From contig NZ_VEBF01000001.1 of the NCBI RefSeq assembly GCF_007676705.1, positions 1,364,001 to 1,428,000 on the forward strand: 64,000 nucleotides of DNA, given 5' to 3'. This DNA comes from Paenibacillus xylanexedens. Lineage in GTDB: Bacteria > Bacillota > Bacilli > Paenibacillales > Paenibacillaceae. The translations under genes and the position numbers were made by a program. Below, piece after piece: positions 18,821-27,671 of the stretch; the first letter of the stretch is position 1, and every line of letters begins with the position of its first letter. Below the pieces are notes generated by a model. It saw nothing but the letters and a program-made list of their open reading frames with translations. It searched no databases and had not been told where the DNA came from.

Positions 18821-19032
18821 TGAACGAATGTTTTACACTGGACCACTACGCGGTCAGAATAAACTTCCGATCGCTGTTATCCCCAGATTTTTTCAATCCC
18901 TTTATTAAAGGGGAAAATCCGGTGATAAAGGCGAAGTGTATGCTTCCGAAGCAGCTTTATTGCAGAAAGCTTTTAGCTTCGCTTCTTCAGTTTTTTTCTG
19001 CCCTCTCCGTTATCGTGTAAATTTCCAGTTCA
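18821..19032 (+). repeat. Structured ~210 bp repeat with terminal inverted repeats, copy 1
   Basis: Core 18831-19022 begins TTTACACT and ends GTGTAAAT, with outer flanks TGAAC and AGTTCA also inverted. Inside, a hairpin with CCCTTTATTAAAGGGG lies between ATCCCCAGATTTT and AAAATCCGGTGAT. A second hairpin is AGAAAGCTTTTAGCTTCGCTTCTTC-like, and the tail is CCTCTCCGTTATC. It shares long identical blocks with copies at 21.9 and 53.7 kb and lies between the divergent DUF4375 and glycosyltransferase genes. The whole 18784-19213 intergenic stretch otherwise holds only presumed promoters. Confidence 0.9.
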
Positions 19033-19213
19033 CTACGCCGACACGTTATTACATCATAGCAGAATACGCTATATAAGTTGAACTTATAGAAGTTTGTATT
19101 GTTTATCTTGTCAGCAAATTTACAGGGAATATCGTCAAGTTAACGTGCACTTGACCTCTGGAAAATGTTCCGCTGTTATGATCTTGGCATCACGAGTCTT
19201 GGGAGGGGTAATG

Positions 19214-20371
19214 ATGCGCCTGGCCTTGTTCACAGACACCTATCTTCCTGAAACCAATGGCGTTGCTGGCACGCTCCACCGCTTGAGTAACCATCTGAAC
19301 CGCAGAAGAATTGAACATCTGCTGTTTACTCCGAACTCCGTCATTGAAGGAAGCCATGAGACTCAAGTCAGATCGGTTGCTAACATTCCTTTTTTTCTGT
19401 ATCCCGAATGCCGCATTGCTCTACCCAACAGAGCAAACACACACAAACAGCTACAAGCCTTTCAGCCCGATCTGCTGCACATCGCTACGCCTTTTAATAT
19501 GGGGCTGCTTGGCCTGAGGTATGCGCTCAAACATCATCTTCCGCATGTTGTCTCCTACCATACCCACTTCGATCGTTATCTCGAATATTACCGGTTGAAA
19601 AGCATGATTCCGCTCTACTGGAAATATATCCAATGGTTCCACCGTGCCTGTGATGCAACACTGACCCCTTCGCAGGAAACGTTAAACACACTGCAAGCCC
19701 AAGGCATTCAGCGTCTGAAGCTCTGGTCTCGCGGGATTGATTGCAACCTGTACTCTCCTGATAAACGCAGCTCCGATATCCGTGAACGATACCACATCAC
19801 TGCTCCCCTTATTCTACTCTACGTTGGACGCATTGCCCCGGAAAAAGATATCGCTACGCTCACGACTACCATGCAGCAATTGCCACAGGAAATGCAGTCC
19901 CGTGTACACTGGATTATTGTTGGCGACGGTCCCTCTCTCCCCAAAATGCGTCTGCAATCCCCACCGAATGTCACCTTTACAGGGTATATGCATGGCGAAG
20001 AACTTGCTGTTATGTATGCTTCGGCAGATCTGTTTGTGTTTCCTTCCTCTACGGAGACATTTGGAAATGTGGTGCTGGAAGCGATGGCTTCAGGACTTCC
20101 TGTGGTGGCGGCCAATGCCGGAGGTGTAAAAGATCTGGTAGCCCACCACCGTAATGGTGTGTTATTTGAGCCAGGTCAGGCCGACGCATTGATTCGGGAG
20201 ATCTGTCTCTGGGGAGATCACGGGAACCAATTGAGAATGATGGGATTGGAAGGCAGAAAGCTTGCTGAGCAGCGGTCGTGGGAGCATATTTTTGATACAC
20301 TGATCGGGGATTATGAGGAGGCTATCGAACATCGGAACAGACGAACGAAAGATCGAATTATTACAGCGTAG
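19214..20371 (+). CDS. GT4-family glycosyltransferase
   Basis: 385-residue GT-B-fold glycosyltransferase. N-terminal acceptor domain starts MRLALFTDTYLPETNGVAG; the C-terminal donor domain has LLYVGRIAPEKD and the E-x7-E motif in STETFGNVVLEAMASG. The sequence is like MgtA/PimB-type mannosyl- or glucosyltransferases that act on lipids or wall polymers. The start is one of two adjacent ATGs (19211, 19214); the second is better spaced from GGAGG. No other sugar genes adjoin it, so the acceptor is unknown. Confidence 0.85.
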   Translation: MRLALFTDTYLPETNGVAGTLHRLSNHLNRRRIEHLLFTPNSVIEGSHETQVRSVANIPFFLYPECRIALPNRANTHKQLQAFQPDLLHIATPFNMGLLGLRYALKHHLPHVVSYHTHFDRYLEYYRLKSMIPLYWKYIQWFHRACDATLTPSQETLNTLQAQGIQRLKLWSRGIDCNLYSPDKRSSDIRERYHITAPLILLYVGRIAPEKDIATLTTTMQQLPQEMQSRVHWIIVGDGPSLPKMRLQSPPNVTFTGYMHGEELAVMYASADLFVFPSSTETFGNVVLEAMASGLPVVAANAGGVKDLVAHHRNGVLFEPGQADALIREICLWGDHGNQLRMMGLEGRKLAEQRSWEHIFDTLIGDYEEAIEHRNRRTKDRIITA

Positions 20372-20446
20372 TCTGATGAAATCAGCTTCTTCCAACAACC
20401 CATAATAACCGCCTCTGCCCTCTGTTAAGTTAAAACGGTTCGCCCG

Positions 20447-20494
20447 TTCAGGCCGACCGTAGCAGCATGTGCACGCTACTACAGTCGGCCTGAA
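20447..20494. repeat. Long intergenic palindrome without T-run
   Basis: TTCAGGCCGAC (20447-20457) pairs with GTCGGCCTGAA (20484-20494), with further partial pairing (GTAG/CTAC) inside the 26-base centre. Neither strand has a T tract after the stem, so it is not a standard terminator. The rest of the 300 bp gap 20372-20671 has only the terminator below. Confidence 0.6.
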
Positions 20495-20621
20495 ACATGT
20501 TTCCAATACACTTCATAACAAAACCTGCATCTTGGAATGGGTTGAGCTATTACACGGTATGCAGACACATAGAACCGCAGTTATTGGAATTATTTAAAAT
20601 ATTTTGAATGATTGTATATAG

Positions 20622-20657
20622 AAAAAAGACATGACTCCTTAAACTGAATCATGCCTT
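20622..20657 (-). terminator. Terminator of the DUF3298 gene
   Basis: Minus strand GGCATGATTC pairs with GAGTCATGTC (two wobbles), followed by TTTTTTC, 15 bp after the stop. Confidence 0.8.
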
Positions 20658-20671
20658 TTATTGCATACGAT

Positions 20672-21343
20672 CTATGTGTTGAATTTACTGAACGGGACTT
20701 TGATATCTACAAATCCTTTAGCGTAGGGTGCAACCTCATAAGGGTGGAATCGGATGACAATCCCTTTATCATATAAAAAGAATTCAGATGTTTGATCAAG
20801 CTGAAAATCATAAATATTTTCTTCAAAAATAGACTCTCCTGCATTATACATGGCTAATAGACTATTTGAGATTGATTTCTCTACCTTCTTTATCTGTATA
20901 TCATCTTTAACATACTCGCTTAGCTTCAGTTCTTTCCCCGTTCTTAAATCATAGTTATATGATTTTGTTGCATCCATTCCATGTGCTCCGCCAGTGTATA
21001 CGTGATCTTCATATACCACAGATAACTTTTCTTTTGCATTGTATTTTACACTGGCCATGGTAATGTAGAAATAATTTTTGTTTGATTTCTTTTCTTCTTT
21101 GTCCAGGCGAGCTGCTTTCACTGCGTGGAGTTTAAATGTCTTGTTCAGCTTATCCGTCACAGATTTATTACCACCTGTTAGATGTATGTATGGCTGTCCT
21201 TTGTAATATTCGACCTTCGTTTTCACTGTAATCGTACTGCCTGCCTCTACATGACTACTCGGAAGACTTATAGCAATCAGTACAGTGAGCATAAGGTAAT
21301 TTATCCATCTGAATTTTTTTATTCCAGTTCTATACTCCCACAT
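20672..21343 (-). CDS. Secreted DUF4163/DUF3298-domain protein
   Basis: About 223 residues. A single N-terminal hydrophobic segment (LMLTVLIAISLP) acts as a signal peptide or anchor. The rest resembles the DUF4163 plus DUF3298 pair: YITMASVKYNAKEKLSVVYEDH with GGAHG, then a C-terminal domain with FQLDQTSEFFLYDKGIVIRF. The same pair is found outside the membrane in RsiV, where it binds lysozyme; here there is no anti-sigma domain. ATG 21343 overlaps the end of the upstream NUDIX gene by 14 bp. Confidence 0.8.
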   Translation of the reverse strand: MWEYRTGIKKFRWINYLMLTVLIAISLPSSHVEAGSTITVKTKVEYYKGQPYIHLTGGNKSVTDKLNKTFKLHAVKAARLDKEEKKSNKNYFYITMASVKYNAKEKLSVVYEDHVYTGGAHGMDATKSYNYDLRTGKELKLSEYVKDDIQIKKVEKSISNSLLAMYNAGESIFEENIYDFQLDQTSEFFLYDKGIVIRFHPYEVAPYAKGFVDIKVPFSKFNT

Positions 21344-21869
21344 TACCAACAAACCCCTTTGGCTCAAATGATATCGTTTCTTGCATTCTGTTCCATATTA
21401 CCTGTGGAGTACCCTTTAGGTCTGCTCTGTTCTGAACGTTGCCAATACAGATGTCCTCTGCTCCCGGATGTTGTAAATAGTGCCTGAGCGTCGCTTTGAC
21501 CAGAATAGACGCATGCAAATCCAGCACCTCATCCAGCGGTATCCAGAACAACTCCCCTTCATCCGAGGGTACAAACCGTCGATGACTCGTCTCTCCGAAA
21601 TATACAAACTGCTGCCAAATCTCACCACCGTTAACCTCTAACAGAATATATCGAAGCCGAAAGTGTTCGACATCCGCTTGCTTGAATCCGGTCTCTTCTT
21701 CAATCTCCCGATAGCTGGCGGTCATGGGCGTGTTCAGTTCCCCTTGTTCCAAATGTCCGCCAATGCCACCCCAGAATTCAAAATCAAACAATCTGCTACC
21801 CGCCTTCTTCATCATCAGCATGTCTGAGCCATTGCTCAAAAATGCTGTAGCCATCTGTCTAATCTCCAT
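21330..21869 (-). CDS. NUDIX hydrolase
   Basis: 179-residue nucleoside-diphosphate-linked hydrolase with a complete Nudix box G-x5-E-x7-REIEEETGF (GHLEQGELNTPMTASYREIE). The box binds Mg2+ and the protein probably acts on a modified nucleotide or cofactor, but the substrate is unknown. The frame opens at TTG 21887, yet GAGGTA lies six bases before ATG 21869, so that start is used. It is coupled by overlap to the downstream DUF3298 gene. Confidence 0.85.
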   Translation of the reverse strand: MEIRQMATAFLSNGSDMLMMKKAGSRLFDFEFWGGIGGHLEQGELNTPMTASYREIEEETGFKQADVEHFRLRYILLEVNGGEIWQQFVYFGETSHRRFVPSDEGELFWIPLDEVLDLHASILVKATLRHYLQHPGAEDICIGNVQNRADLKGTPQVIWNRMQETISFEPKGFVGNVGV

Positions 21870-21922
21870 ATGTACCTCGCTTTCCAAACTGTAATTATAT
21901 GAATCTACTTGTCTATATAAAC

Positions 21923-22134
21923 TGAACTAAAGAATATTTACACTAGACACTCCGATGACAGAACAACCTTCCGATCACTGTTATCCCCAGATTTTTTTGA
22001 TTCCTTTCCTAAAGGGTAAAATCCGGGGATAAAGGCGAGGGTATGCTTCCGAAGTAGCTTTCTTTCAGAAAGCTTTTAGCTCCGCTTCTTCAGGTTCTTT
22101 CTGTCCTCTCCGTTTGGTGTAAATGTTATATTCA
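21923..22134 (+). repeat. Structured ~210 bp repeat, copy 2
   Basis: Core ATTTACAC (21936) to GTGTAAAT (22124). The flanking inverted repeat extends further here: TATATAAACTGAA on the left versus TTCAATTTATATA on the right (21914-22143). The central hairpin pairs TTATCCCCAGATTTT with AAAATCCGGGGATAA around TCCTTTCCTAAAGGG. The second hairpin is AGCTTTCTTTCAGAAAGCT. It lies between the NUDIX and HAD genes, in the same orientation as copy 1. Confidence 0.92.
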
Positions 22135-22150
22135 ATTTATATAACCGCTT

Positions 22151-22813
22151 CTAAAGCAGTCTTTTTAGCTCACTTAGATGCTCAATCGTATGTAACGGAC
22201 CATTCGTAATGGTGTCCTGCCAAGGCTGATTGACCTTCATCCAGATCGTACTCATGCCAACATTTGCTGCTCCTTGAATATCGTTCACGGGATGATCGCC
22301 AATGTAGATACACTCCTCGGGAGTGAGACCGAAATGATCGAGTGCAAGCTGAAAGATCCGAGGATCGGGCTTCTTGACTCCAGCCTTTTCTGAAACAATA
22401 ATATGGTCGTAATCATCCCGGATACCGAGTTGATCGATTTTCCCATACTGAATATCGGTCTGCCCATTGGTGATTAACCCGGTACGATATTTCCCTCTGA
22501 GATGCTGAACAACTTCTCGCGCCTGTTCCATCAGAACTGAACTTCGCACATACTCTCTGCCATAGAACTCCATCAGTTCTGCATGTGGCGGATGCTCTGC
22601 CCAAGGTAGTTCATGCAGCAACTCGTTGAAAAGAAGGGGTTTGTCCTTATAACCATCCTGGTCGAGTTCAATAATCCGCTTGCTGATATCTTCGGTTGAT
22701 TCTAGATGACCAAAATAAGTCTTAATTAAGCTCTGCGTAAATGTGCCAAAGGTCATCGTTCTGTTCAGAATCGTATTGTCCAAATCAAAAATAACCGCTT
22801 TAATATGATCCAT
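22151..22813 (-). CDS. HAD-superfamily hydrolase (YjjG-like)
   Basis: 220-residue phosphatase with all HAD motifs: nucleophile D10 and D12 in VIFDLDNTILN, motif II TNGQ, motif III Lys in VKKPDPRIF, and motif IV IGDHPVNDIQGA. The layout resembles YjjG/REG2-type nucleotide or sugar phosphatases. The frame is open upstream to 22990, but that stretch overlaps the YHYH gene in another frame. MDHIKAVIF at 22813 is the sensible start. Confidence 0.87.
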   Translation of the reverse strand: MDHIKAVIFDLDNTILNRTMTFGTFTQSLIKTYFGHLESTEDISKRIIELDQDGYKDKPLLFNELLHELPWAEHPPHAELMEFYGREYVRSSVLMEQAREVVQHLRGKYRTGLITNGQTDIQYGKIDQLGIRDDYDHIIVSEKAGVKKPDPRIFQLALDHFGLTPEECIYIGDHPVNDIQGAANVGMSTIWMKVNQPWQDTITNGPLHTIEHLSELKRLL

Positions 22814-22850
22814 CGCTTCTTTCCCCCAGTCCAATAATGAAAAGCCGTGC

Positions 22851-23021
22851 TTATTTTTTCTTTTTGTGATAGTGATAACCCGTGCATAGACCCTTTTGCT
22901 TGGATTTGGCTGAACAGTTATGTCCACCGTTCTTATCCAGTCTGCCTGGATGAGCATAAGCGGAAGAGGATACACCCACAAGTACGACAAGAGACAGGAT
23001 TACGATAACAATCTTTTTCAT
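22851..23021 (-). CDS. Small secreted YHYH-type protein
   Basis: 56-residue protein starting at ATG 23021 after AAGGGTGA. A signal peptide covers residues 1-23 (ending SSSAYA, cleavage after the second Ala). The mature 33 residues carry the compact motif HPGRLDKNGGHNC...GLCTGYHYH followed by four lysines. This His/Cys-rich pattern is the YHYH signature found in small extracellular proteins and at the ends of surface proteins, and could bind metal. It is hidden inside the upstream extension of the HAD reading frame but is clearly the real gene. Confidence 0.82.
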   Translation of the reverse strand: MKKIVIVILSLVVLVGVSSSAYAHPGRLDKNGGHNCSAKSKQKGLCTGYHYHKKKK

Positions 23022-23131
23022 AAGTCACCCTTCGATAAACACCCTATGCTTTAGGGCTTAATACGTGCTATATCATTCTACATGAAAATCCACAATTGGG
23101 ATATCCTTCATCTTTTTTTATCTGTACATTC

Positions 23132-23908
23132 TCATAAAATCTTAAATTGCTTCAACGCATGGGTGACTCCGTCTTCACTTGCCCGCAGGGTAACATAATC
23201 GGCGCTTTGTTTAATCCGCACTCCGCCATTTCCCATCGCAATTCCGATCCCCGCATATGCTAGCAGATCCACATCATTCTCCCCGTCGCCAAAGGCCATC
23301 GTCTCATCTCTGGTTATCTTCAGATAGTCGAGAACTTTCTCTGCGGCTGTAGATTTGCTGACTTCGCTCGCTTCCAGCACATTCACTACATACGGATGGA
23401 ACCTCACGAATCGTAAGGAAGGAAATCTGGATTGAAATTTCTCCGTCTCTGCCTCATCCGCATATAAGCAGATGCAATATACATCCTGTTCCAACGTACT
23501 GATTTTCTGTGGGGAATCCGCCAGTCCAAGCGTATCTCTCAATGCATTAGCAACACGCCCATCTGCTGTACACAACCCGTTCATCTCGAAGGACTCGGTA
23601 AAATATGAAATACTACGCCCTTGCAACTCGGCAAACTCGCTAAATTCTCTAACCATCTGTGCAGTAAGTACAGACTTATGTATCACTTCATCACCTGTTT
23701 TGATCAATGCTCCGTTGGCCGAAATGATTGTATCGATTCCAAGACTCTGGAATTCTTCACATAAATTAAGGGGTCTACCTGTGACGAGTACGACTTGAAT
23801 GCCATTACGAATCAAGTCCTTGATCGACTCTGCTGTATGAGGTGATAAACTCCGATCCACTTCGCTCAGCAATGTACCGTCCACATCAAAGAACACAGCT
23901 TTAATCAA
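23132..23908 (-). CDS. Cof-type HAD hydrolase
   Basis: 258 residues. DVDGTLL with nucleophile D8 and D10, motif II VTGRP, a type-IIB cap domain in the middle (about 80-185), and motif IV GDGENDVDLLAYAGIGIAMGNG. Cof-family enzymes dephosphorylate sugar phosphates, flavin precursors or other small phosphoesters; specificity cannot be read from sequence. TTG start 23908 is backed by AGGAGG nine bases before. Ends 110 bp from the YHYH gene. Confidence 0.88.
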   Translation of the reverse strand: MIKAVFFDVDGTLLSEVDRSLSPHTAESIKDLIRNGIQVVLVTGRPLNLCEEFQSLGIDTIISANGALIKTGDEVIHKSVLTAQMVREFSEFAELQGRSISYFTESFEMNGLCTADGRVANALRDTLGLADSPQKISTLEQDVYCICLYADEAETEKFQSRFPSLRFVRFHPYVVNVLEASEVSKSTAAEKVLDYLKITRDETMAFGDGENDVDLLAYAGIGIAMGNGGVRIKQSADYVTLRASEDGVTHALKQFKIL

Positions 23909-23923
23909 AATATTCTTCCTCCT

Positions 23924-24286
23924 TTACTCCTGGTCGCTCATGGGTACGAAATGTTTCAATTTTGACTTCGTCTTGCCCTTCTTCTGTGCTTCTTCCGAAA
24001 TGCGGTGACTAACTTGCAGAACATCATTATGGGCAAAATAGATATATTCGACATCAGGCTCATCCTTGAATTTGACTATGGCAAGGAATGGCGGCAGCTT
24101 GATTGACCATACGCCTTGCACGGATTCTATTTCAGCCGGTGTATATTTCTTTTCTTCGATTAAATATTCGGTCACTCGATGAGCGTAGATCATCTTATTC
24201 ACTTTTACATACACAAACGGCGTAGCAACTAAGATTGCTAGAGTGATCAAAATTATCAGGGATATGATCTTTTTCCTTTTACCCAC
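23924..24286 (-). CDS. DUF3139-family membrane-anchored protein
   Basis: 120 residues with one N-terminal membrane helix (about 8-27) after a lysine-rich start, then a soluble domain with the DUF3139-like pattern RVTEYLIEEKKYTPAEIESV and a hydrophobic FLAIVKFKDEP strand. N-in topology would place the domain outside. GTG start 24286 lies seven bases after GGAGGG. It ends 15 bp before the Cof HAD gene, so the two probably form one transcript. Function unknown. Confidence 0.72.
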   Translation of the reverse strand: MGKRKKIISLIILITLAILVATPFVYVKVNKMIYAHRVTEYLIEEKKYTPAEIESVQGVWSIKLPPFLAIVKFKDEPDVEYIYFAHNDVLQVSHRISEEAQKKGKTKSKLKHFVPMSDQE

Positions 24287-24317
24287 GTTGGCCCTCCATT
24301 TTATAAAAATACCTCAA

Positions 24318-24370
24318 GTAAAAAGAGCAAGTACAGAATAACCTGATGCGGTCTTCCTGCACTTGCTCTT
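24318..24370 (-). terminator. Terminator of the ydbS-ydbT-like operon
   Basis: Minus strand AAGAGCAAGTGCAG pairs with CTGTACTTGCTCTT (one mismatch), followed by TTTACTTG. It lies immediately after the PH-domain gene stop. Confidence 0.8.
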
Positions 24371-24374
24371 ACGT

Positions 24375-25922
24375 TTAACGGGTCTGAACATCTTGGGTAC
24401 GTCCCATGTACCATAATTGAAATGACTCCGCCGTATCTAGGGGGATGTCATGTGCACGATGATGCAGAACAGGTTTGGCGCGGTTTACCGTATGAATGGA
24501 CGCAACACCGAACCAACGCTGTAACACATTACGGGTGATCTGCACTTCGATGACTTTCTCACGTTTGGAGATGAAGAGGGTTGACGTGAGCGCGCCGCTC
24601 CGAAGTTGAATGAAATTCTGATTCAGAGTGTATCTGGTATGGAAAAAGTCCACCACTCTGCATGTTGCAATCCATACTAACAGAATCGCCGAAATCATCC
24701 ACCAGGCATGCTTCTGTCCAAACACAAATGGTTTGAAATACCACAGTAAACCCGTGATAATGATCCATCCCCAACTTGGTTTGAGCAGGCGCAGCCATAA
24801 TGATATACTCGGAAGTTTTTCCATCTCCTGTGTGACCCGATAAGACGGTAGAATCTCCTCTATCATGGTGTAGGCTTGCTTCACAGGCAAGAATGGATAG
24901 AGCGAGTTCACCTCATGATCGGATTCTCCCAAACTACCTGCAGTAGTCAATTCTACTTCGGCTAATCCAAGCAGCCTTTTCATCGGAGACTGTGTAATTT
25001 TCACGGCTTGGACTCGCTCTTTCAGGATTGAAAATGACGTTTGCTCCATCATGCCCTTCGTAATATAGATCCGCTTGGCATCCGAGGTAATCTGGAAGTT
25101 TCCATATTTCACAAACGTTCTGACAATGCCCAGAGCAATAGATATGATCAATAAAACTACAATCATTAAACCGGCAATCCACCAGGAATCGAGCCAGGTT
25201 AATAACAAACTTTCCGTTACTTCTTCATCTGGGAAGAAGTCTTTCACCCACGAATAGAGCGTGCCCAGAACCGGAATCAGTACGAGAAAACTAAGCGACG
25301 TAAAGGATGCTTTCAATATGTCCCTGCGAGTGGAATGATAATGAACAACCCGTTCCTGTTTTTCTTTTGCAGGTAGTGACATGACTTCATCCGTTACAAC
25401 AGGTTCAGATTGCTCCTCTCCCTCTTCGATGGACCCATCTACATCTAACGTAACATGTTCCTCTTCTGCTTCTTCAACCATGTGACCTGCTACAATTTTC
25501 TCCAGCTGTTCCCCTTCGGAAAGTGAAACAACGTGTAACTGAAAGGTAGCATCTTCTCCCTTAATTCCGGTCTCGAATCGAATTGACGTCACCCGGAACA
25601 AACGATGAAACAGCGTCGTATGACGATTCACATTCTGGACCTTCGTGTATGGTATCGTTCTTCGGGTACGGTTGAACACACCACTATAGATATGAAAGGC
25701 TGTATCGTCTGCTGTGTAACGAGAGGTAAACCACTTCAAGATAATCGAAATAATACTGATGGATATCCCGATGTAAAAGGTGATTCTTCCATAGAAAACC
25801 CATTGGGACTCTGAGCCCTGACGGAAAACAAACAAAAACAGGACGATGGCGAACGAATTCTTCACCAGTTTCCATAAACTCCACAGCATGGTTAATGGAT
25901 GATGTCGCTTCATATCGATCAT
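24375..25922 (-). CDS. YdbT-like multi-PH-domain membrane protein
   Basis: 515 residues. Hydrophobic pairs at about 20-60, 205-270 and 385-425 alternate with three bacterial PH (bPH2/DUF304) domains. Each PH domain opens with a FHIYSGVFNRTRRTIPYTKVQNV-like strand or its cognates (ITKGMMEQTSF, LRSGALTSTLF). YdbS/YdbT of Bacillus have the same arrangement and are linked to resistance to a class II bacteriocin. The start (ATG 25922, or 25913) overlaps the stop of the ydbS-like gene, indicating coupled expression. Confidence 0.85.
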   Translation of the reverse strand: MIDMKRHHPLTMLWSLWKLVKNSFAIVLFLFVFRQGSESQWVFYGRITFYIGISISIISIILKWFTSRYTADDTAFHIYSGVFNRTRRTIPYTKVQNVNRHTTLFHRLFRVTSIRFETGIKGEDATFQLHVVSLSEGEQLEKIVAGHMVEEAEEEHVTLDVDGSIEEGEEQSEPVVTDEVMSLPAKEKQERVVHYHSTRRDILKASFTSLSFLVLIPVLGTLYSWVKDFFPDEEVTESLLLTWLDSWWIAGLMIVVLLIISIALGIVRTFVKYGNFQITSDAKRIYITKGMMEQTSFSILKERVQAVKITQSPMKRLLGLAEVELTTAGSLGESDHEVNSLYPFLPVKQAYTMIEEILPSYRVTQEMEKLPSISLWLRLLKPSWGWIIITGLLWYFKPFVFGQKHAWWMISAILLVWIATCRVVDFFHTRYTLNQNFIQLRSGALTSTLFISKREKVIEVQITRNVLQRWFGVASIHTVNRAKPVLHHRAHDIPLDTAESFQLWYMGRTQDVQTR

Positions 25923-26416
25923 TCATCCACCTCATTAATCCGCGCATAGGACGCAATCTGATGACGGAGTGCGAGCGCTACTTCCTCTGGCAATGCCGGG
26001 ATGTCATGCGATGACCCCATCGTGCCCACCGATACGGAATAGAGTCCATATTTTCGCATCAAAAGTCCCTGATTCGTTGTAACCGATTGCACTTTCGCCA
26101 TGGGGATGATCTGATGTACCTTGGTTAGCGCCCCATGCTTCAGTTGCAGGAACTCCTCATTCACATCATAGTACCAATGCTTGTATAACCATGAAGGCTG
26201 GATGAAGATATCCCACACCGCATAAGGCACAGATATGGCCGTAACGCCCCACAAAATCCAACCAATCCACGTCTTCCATCCATAGATGGAGTCGAGTATT
26301 AACAGTACGGCAAGTATCAGAAAACCTATCACATTCCATATGATGGCGCTAATTCTCCACAAGTTTACCGCATGAGGGGAGAGCCGTTGCTCGGGTGTAT
26401 TCCACTGGATTGACAT
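25919..26416 (-). CDS. YdbS-like PH-domain membrane protein
   Basis: 165 residues: two membrane helices (about 22-45 and 48-70) followed by one bPH2 domain with the signature LKHGALTKVHQIIPMAKVQSV and a closing LPEEVALALRHQIA. It is the usual small partner of YdbT. The frame is open to 26548 but ATG 26416 has AAGGAGTGA at correct spacing. Co-transcribed and overlapping (ATGA) with the ydbT-like gene. Confidence 0.85.
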   Translation of the reverse strand: MSIQWNTPEQRLSPHAVNLWRISAIIWNVIGFLILAVLLILDSIYGWKTWIGWILWGVTAISVPYAVWDIFIQPSWLYKHWYYDVNEEFLQLKHGALTKVHQIIPMAKVQSVTTNQGLLMRKYGLYSVSVGTMGSSHDIPALPEEVALALRHQIASYARINEVDE

Positions 26417-26509
26417 ATGTTCACTCCTTTTTTCCTCGGGTACATAAAAACACACATGATACACTGTACGAACAATCGTCCACGATCGATGCAGAAAGAT
26501 TCCCTTAGT

Positions 26510-26556
26510 TAGTAAAAGAGATGACCCCTGTGTGATACAGGTCGTCATCTCTTTTG
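26510..26556. terminator. Bidirectional-looking terminator
   Basis: AAAAGAGATGAC and GTCATCTCTTTT form a 12 bp stem; on the minus strand it directly follows the GNAT stop and ends with TTTTACT. It separates that gene from the PH-domain pair. Confidence 0.85.
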
Positions 26557-26557
26557 T

Positions 26558-27118
26558 TTATTTTACTGTAAAATTCTGTACTTCACATAACCATACCATA
26601 TGGTCTGTTCCTTCACCCCAATAGTTCTTCGCCACGACATAGGGTTCACCGAATTTGCGTTGCCACTTCTTCTGTGCGATTCGATAGCCGCTATCCAGGC
26701 AGAATTGCTGGATTCCCAGCCGCTGCAGTTCAGTAACCAGTGCGAGAATAAGCGCCGAACCAATCCCCTGACCTTGAACCTCGGGCAAAACGTACAAGCT
26801 ACCCAGTTCTCCGATATCGTTCAGCCGGTGATCTGTACATTCTCGAATCTCCTCACCACAAGGTCCATATGAGATTGTGCCTACAATGGACTTACCCATT
26901 TTGGCCACGAGGAAAAATACCCTTGCTTCATTGTTGTAATCTGACTGCAATGCAGTGTGAATCAATGCTCTCTTATGCGCTATTTCATCCTGGATATCAT
27001 CCAAAAGCGAGCCAATACCCTCCTGTTCGAATGCCGCAGGGATGGTTGTCTCGAATACCTGATACGCTCCCTCAGCATCCGATTGTGTCAAAGGTTCAAT
27101 GATAATTTTGTCATCCAC
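26558..27118 (-). CDS. GNAT-family N-acetyltransferase
   Basis: 186 residues. The acetyl-CoA pocket is LYVLPEVQGQGIGSALILALV (about 115-135), preceded by IVGTISYGPCG and followed by the FCLDSGYRIAQKKWQRKFGEPY region. The substrate is unknown. ATG 27118 has GGAGAAG eleven bases upstream. It opens the long run of small enzymes that extends to 48 kb. Confidence 0.82.
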   Translation of the reverse strand: MDDKIIIEPLTQSDAEGAYQVFETTIPAAFEQEGIGSLLDDIQDEIAHKRALIHTALQSDYNNEARVFFLVAKMGKSIVGTISYGPCGEEIRECTDHRLNDIGELGSLYVLPEVQGQGIGSALILALVTELQRLGIQQFCLDSGYRIAQKKWQRKFGEPYVVAKNYWGEGTDHMVWLCEVQNFTVK

Positions 27119-27145
27119 AGGTTCTTCTCCATTCCATATACCTTC

Positions 27146-27568
27146 TTAATCTGTACGTCGCTGGATCAATCTTCTTAATTGGTTCGAATCCTCAAGAGAT
27201 ATGCTATATCCCGTTGAGGTGTCTTCCTGGTTTACTAACAGGCCCTGCATCTCGGAGTCCATTCCTAATGAAAAATCGTACCGCGTTACCGAGCCATCCG
27301 CATTCGTTATGCTCATCTTGTACTGTGTGCCATAATTCAGATTGCCCGGCAAACGCTCTGCCTTATGTATGGCCTCCATCATGTTCCGTATCTCGTCAGC
27401 TCGATCAAACTTAACATCTTGACATGGTTCAAAAGTGAAGTCTGGATTACAGGTTAAGGTGATCAGCACAGGAAGCCCTTCTTCCGATTCCGGTTCATTC
27501 GGTTGACTGCATCCTGTCATGAACGTAGCAATGACGAGTACCATCAAGAAACCTACATATTTCACCAT
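27146..27568 (-). CDS. Small lipoprotein, unknown function
   Basis: 140 residues. A lipoprotein signal peptide ends in the lipobox FMTGC with C20. The mature part is polar with DPxF-like segments (CNPDFTFEPCQDVKF) containing a possible Cys pair, and ends LRRLIQRRTD. ATG 27568 follows GGAGG. I do not recognise a family beyond lipoprotein. It is 28 bp upstream of the GNAT gene. Confidence 0.72.
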   Translation of the reverse strand: MVKYVGFLMVLVIATFMTGCSQPNEPESEEGLPVLITLTCNPDFTFEPCQDVKFDRADEIRNMMEAIHKAERLPGNLNYGTQYKMSITNADGSVTRYDFSLGMDSEMQGLLVNQEDTSTGYSISLEDSNQLRRLIQRRTD

Positions 27569-27671
27569 ACCACCTGCCTCCCTGACTTCGTAATGAATAG
27601 AGACGTACTGGATAGAGACGTTTTAATGATTACAGCGCATCTAGTGACTAAACTGAACTATTTATCCGTAG

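Noticed and set aside
22814..22990. N-terminal extension of the HAD hydrolase
   Set aside because: The extension lies antisense-free but off-frame over the YHYH gene and lacks a start signal; MDHIKAVIF at 22813 begins the conserved domain.
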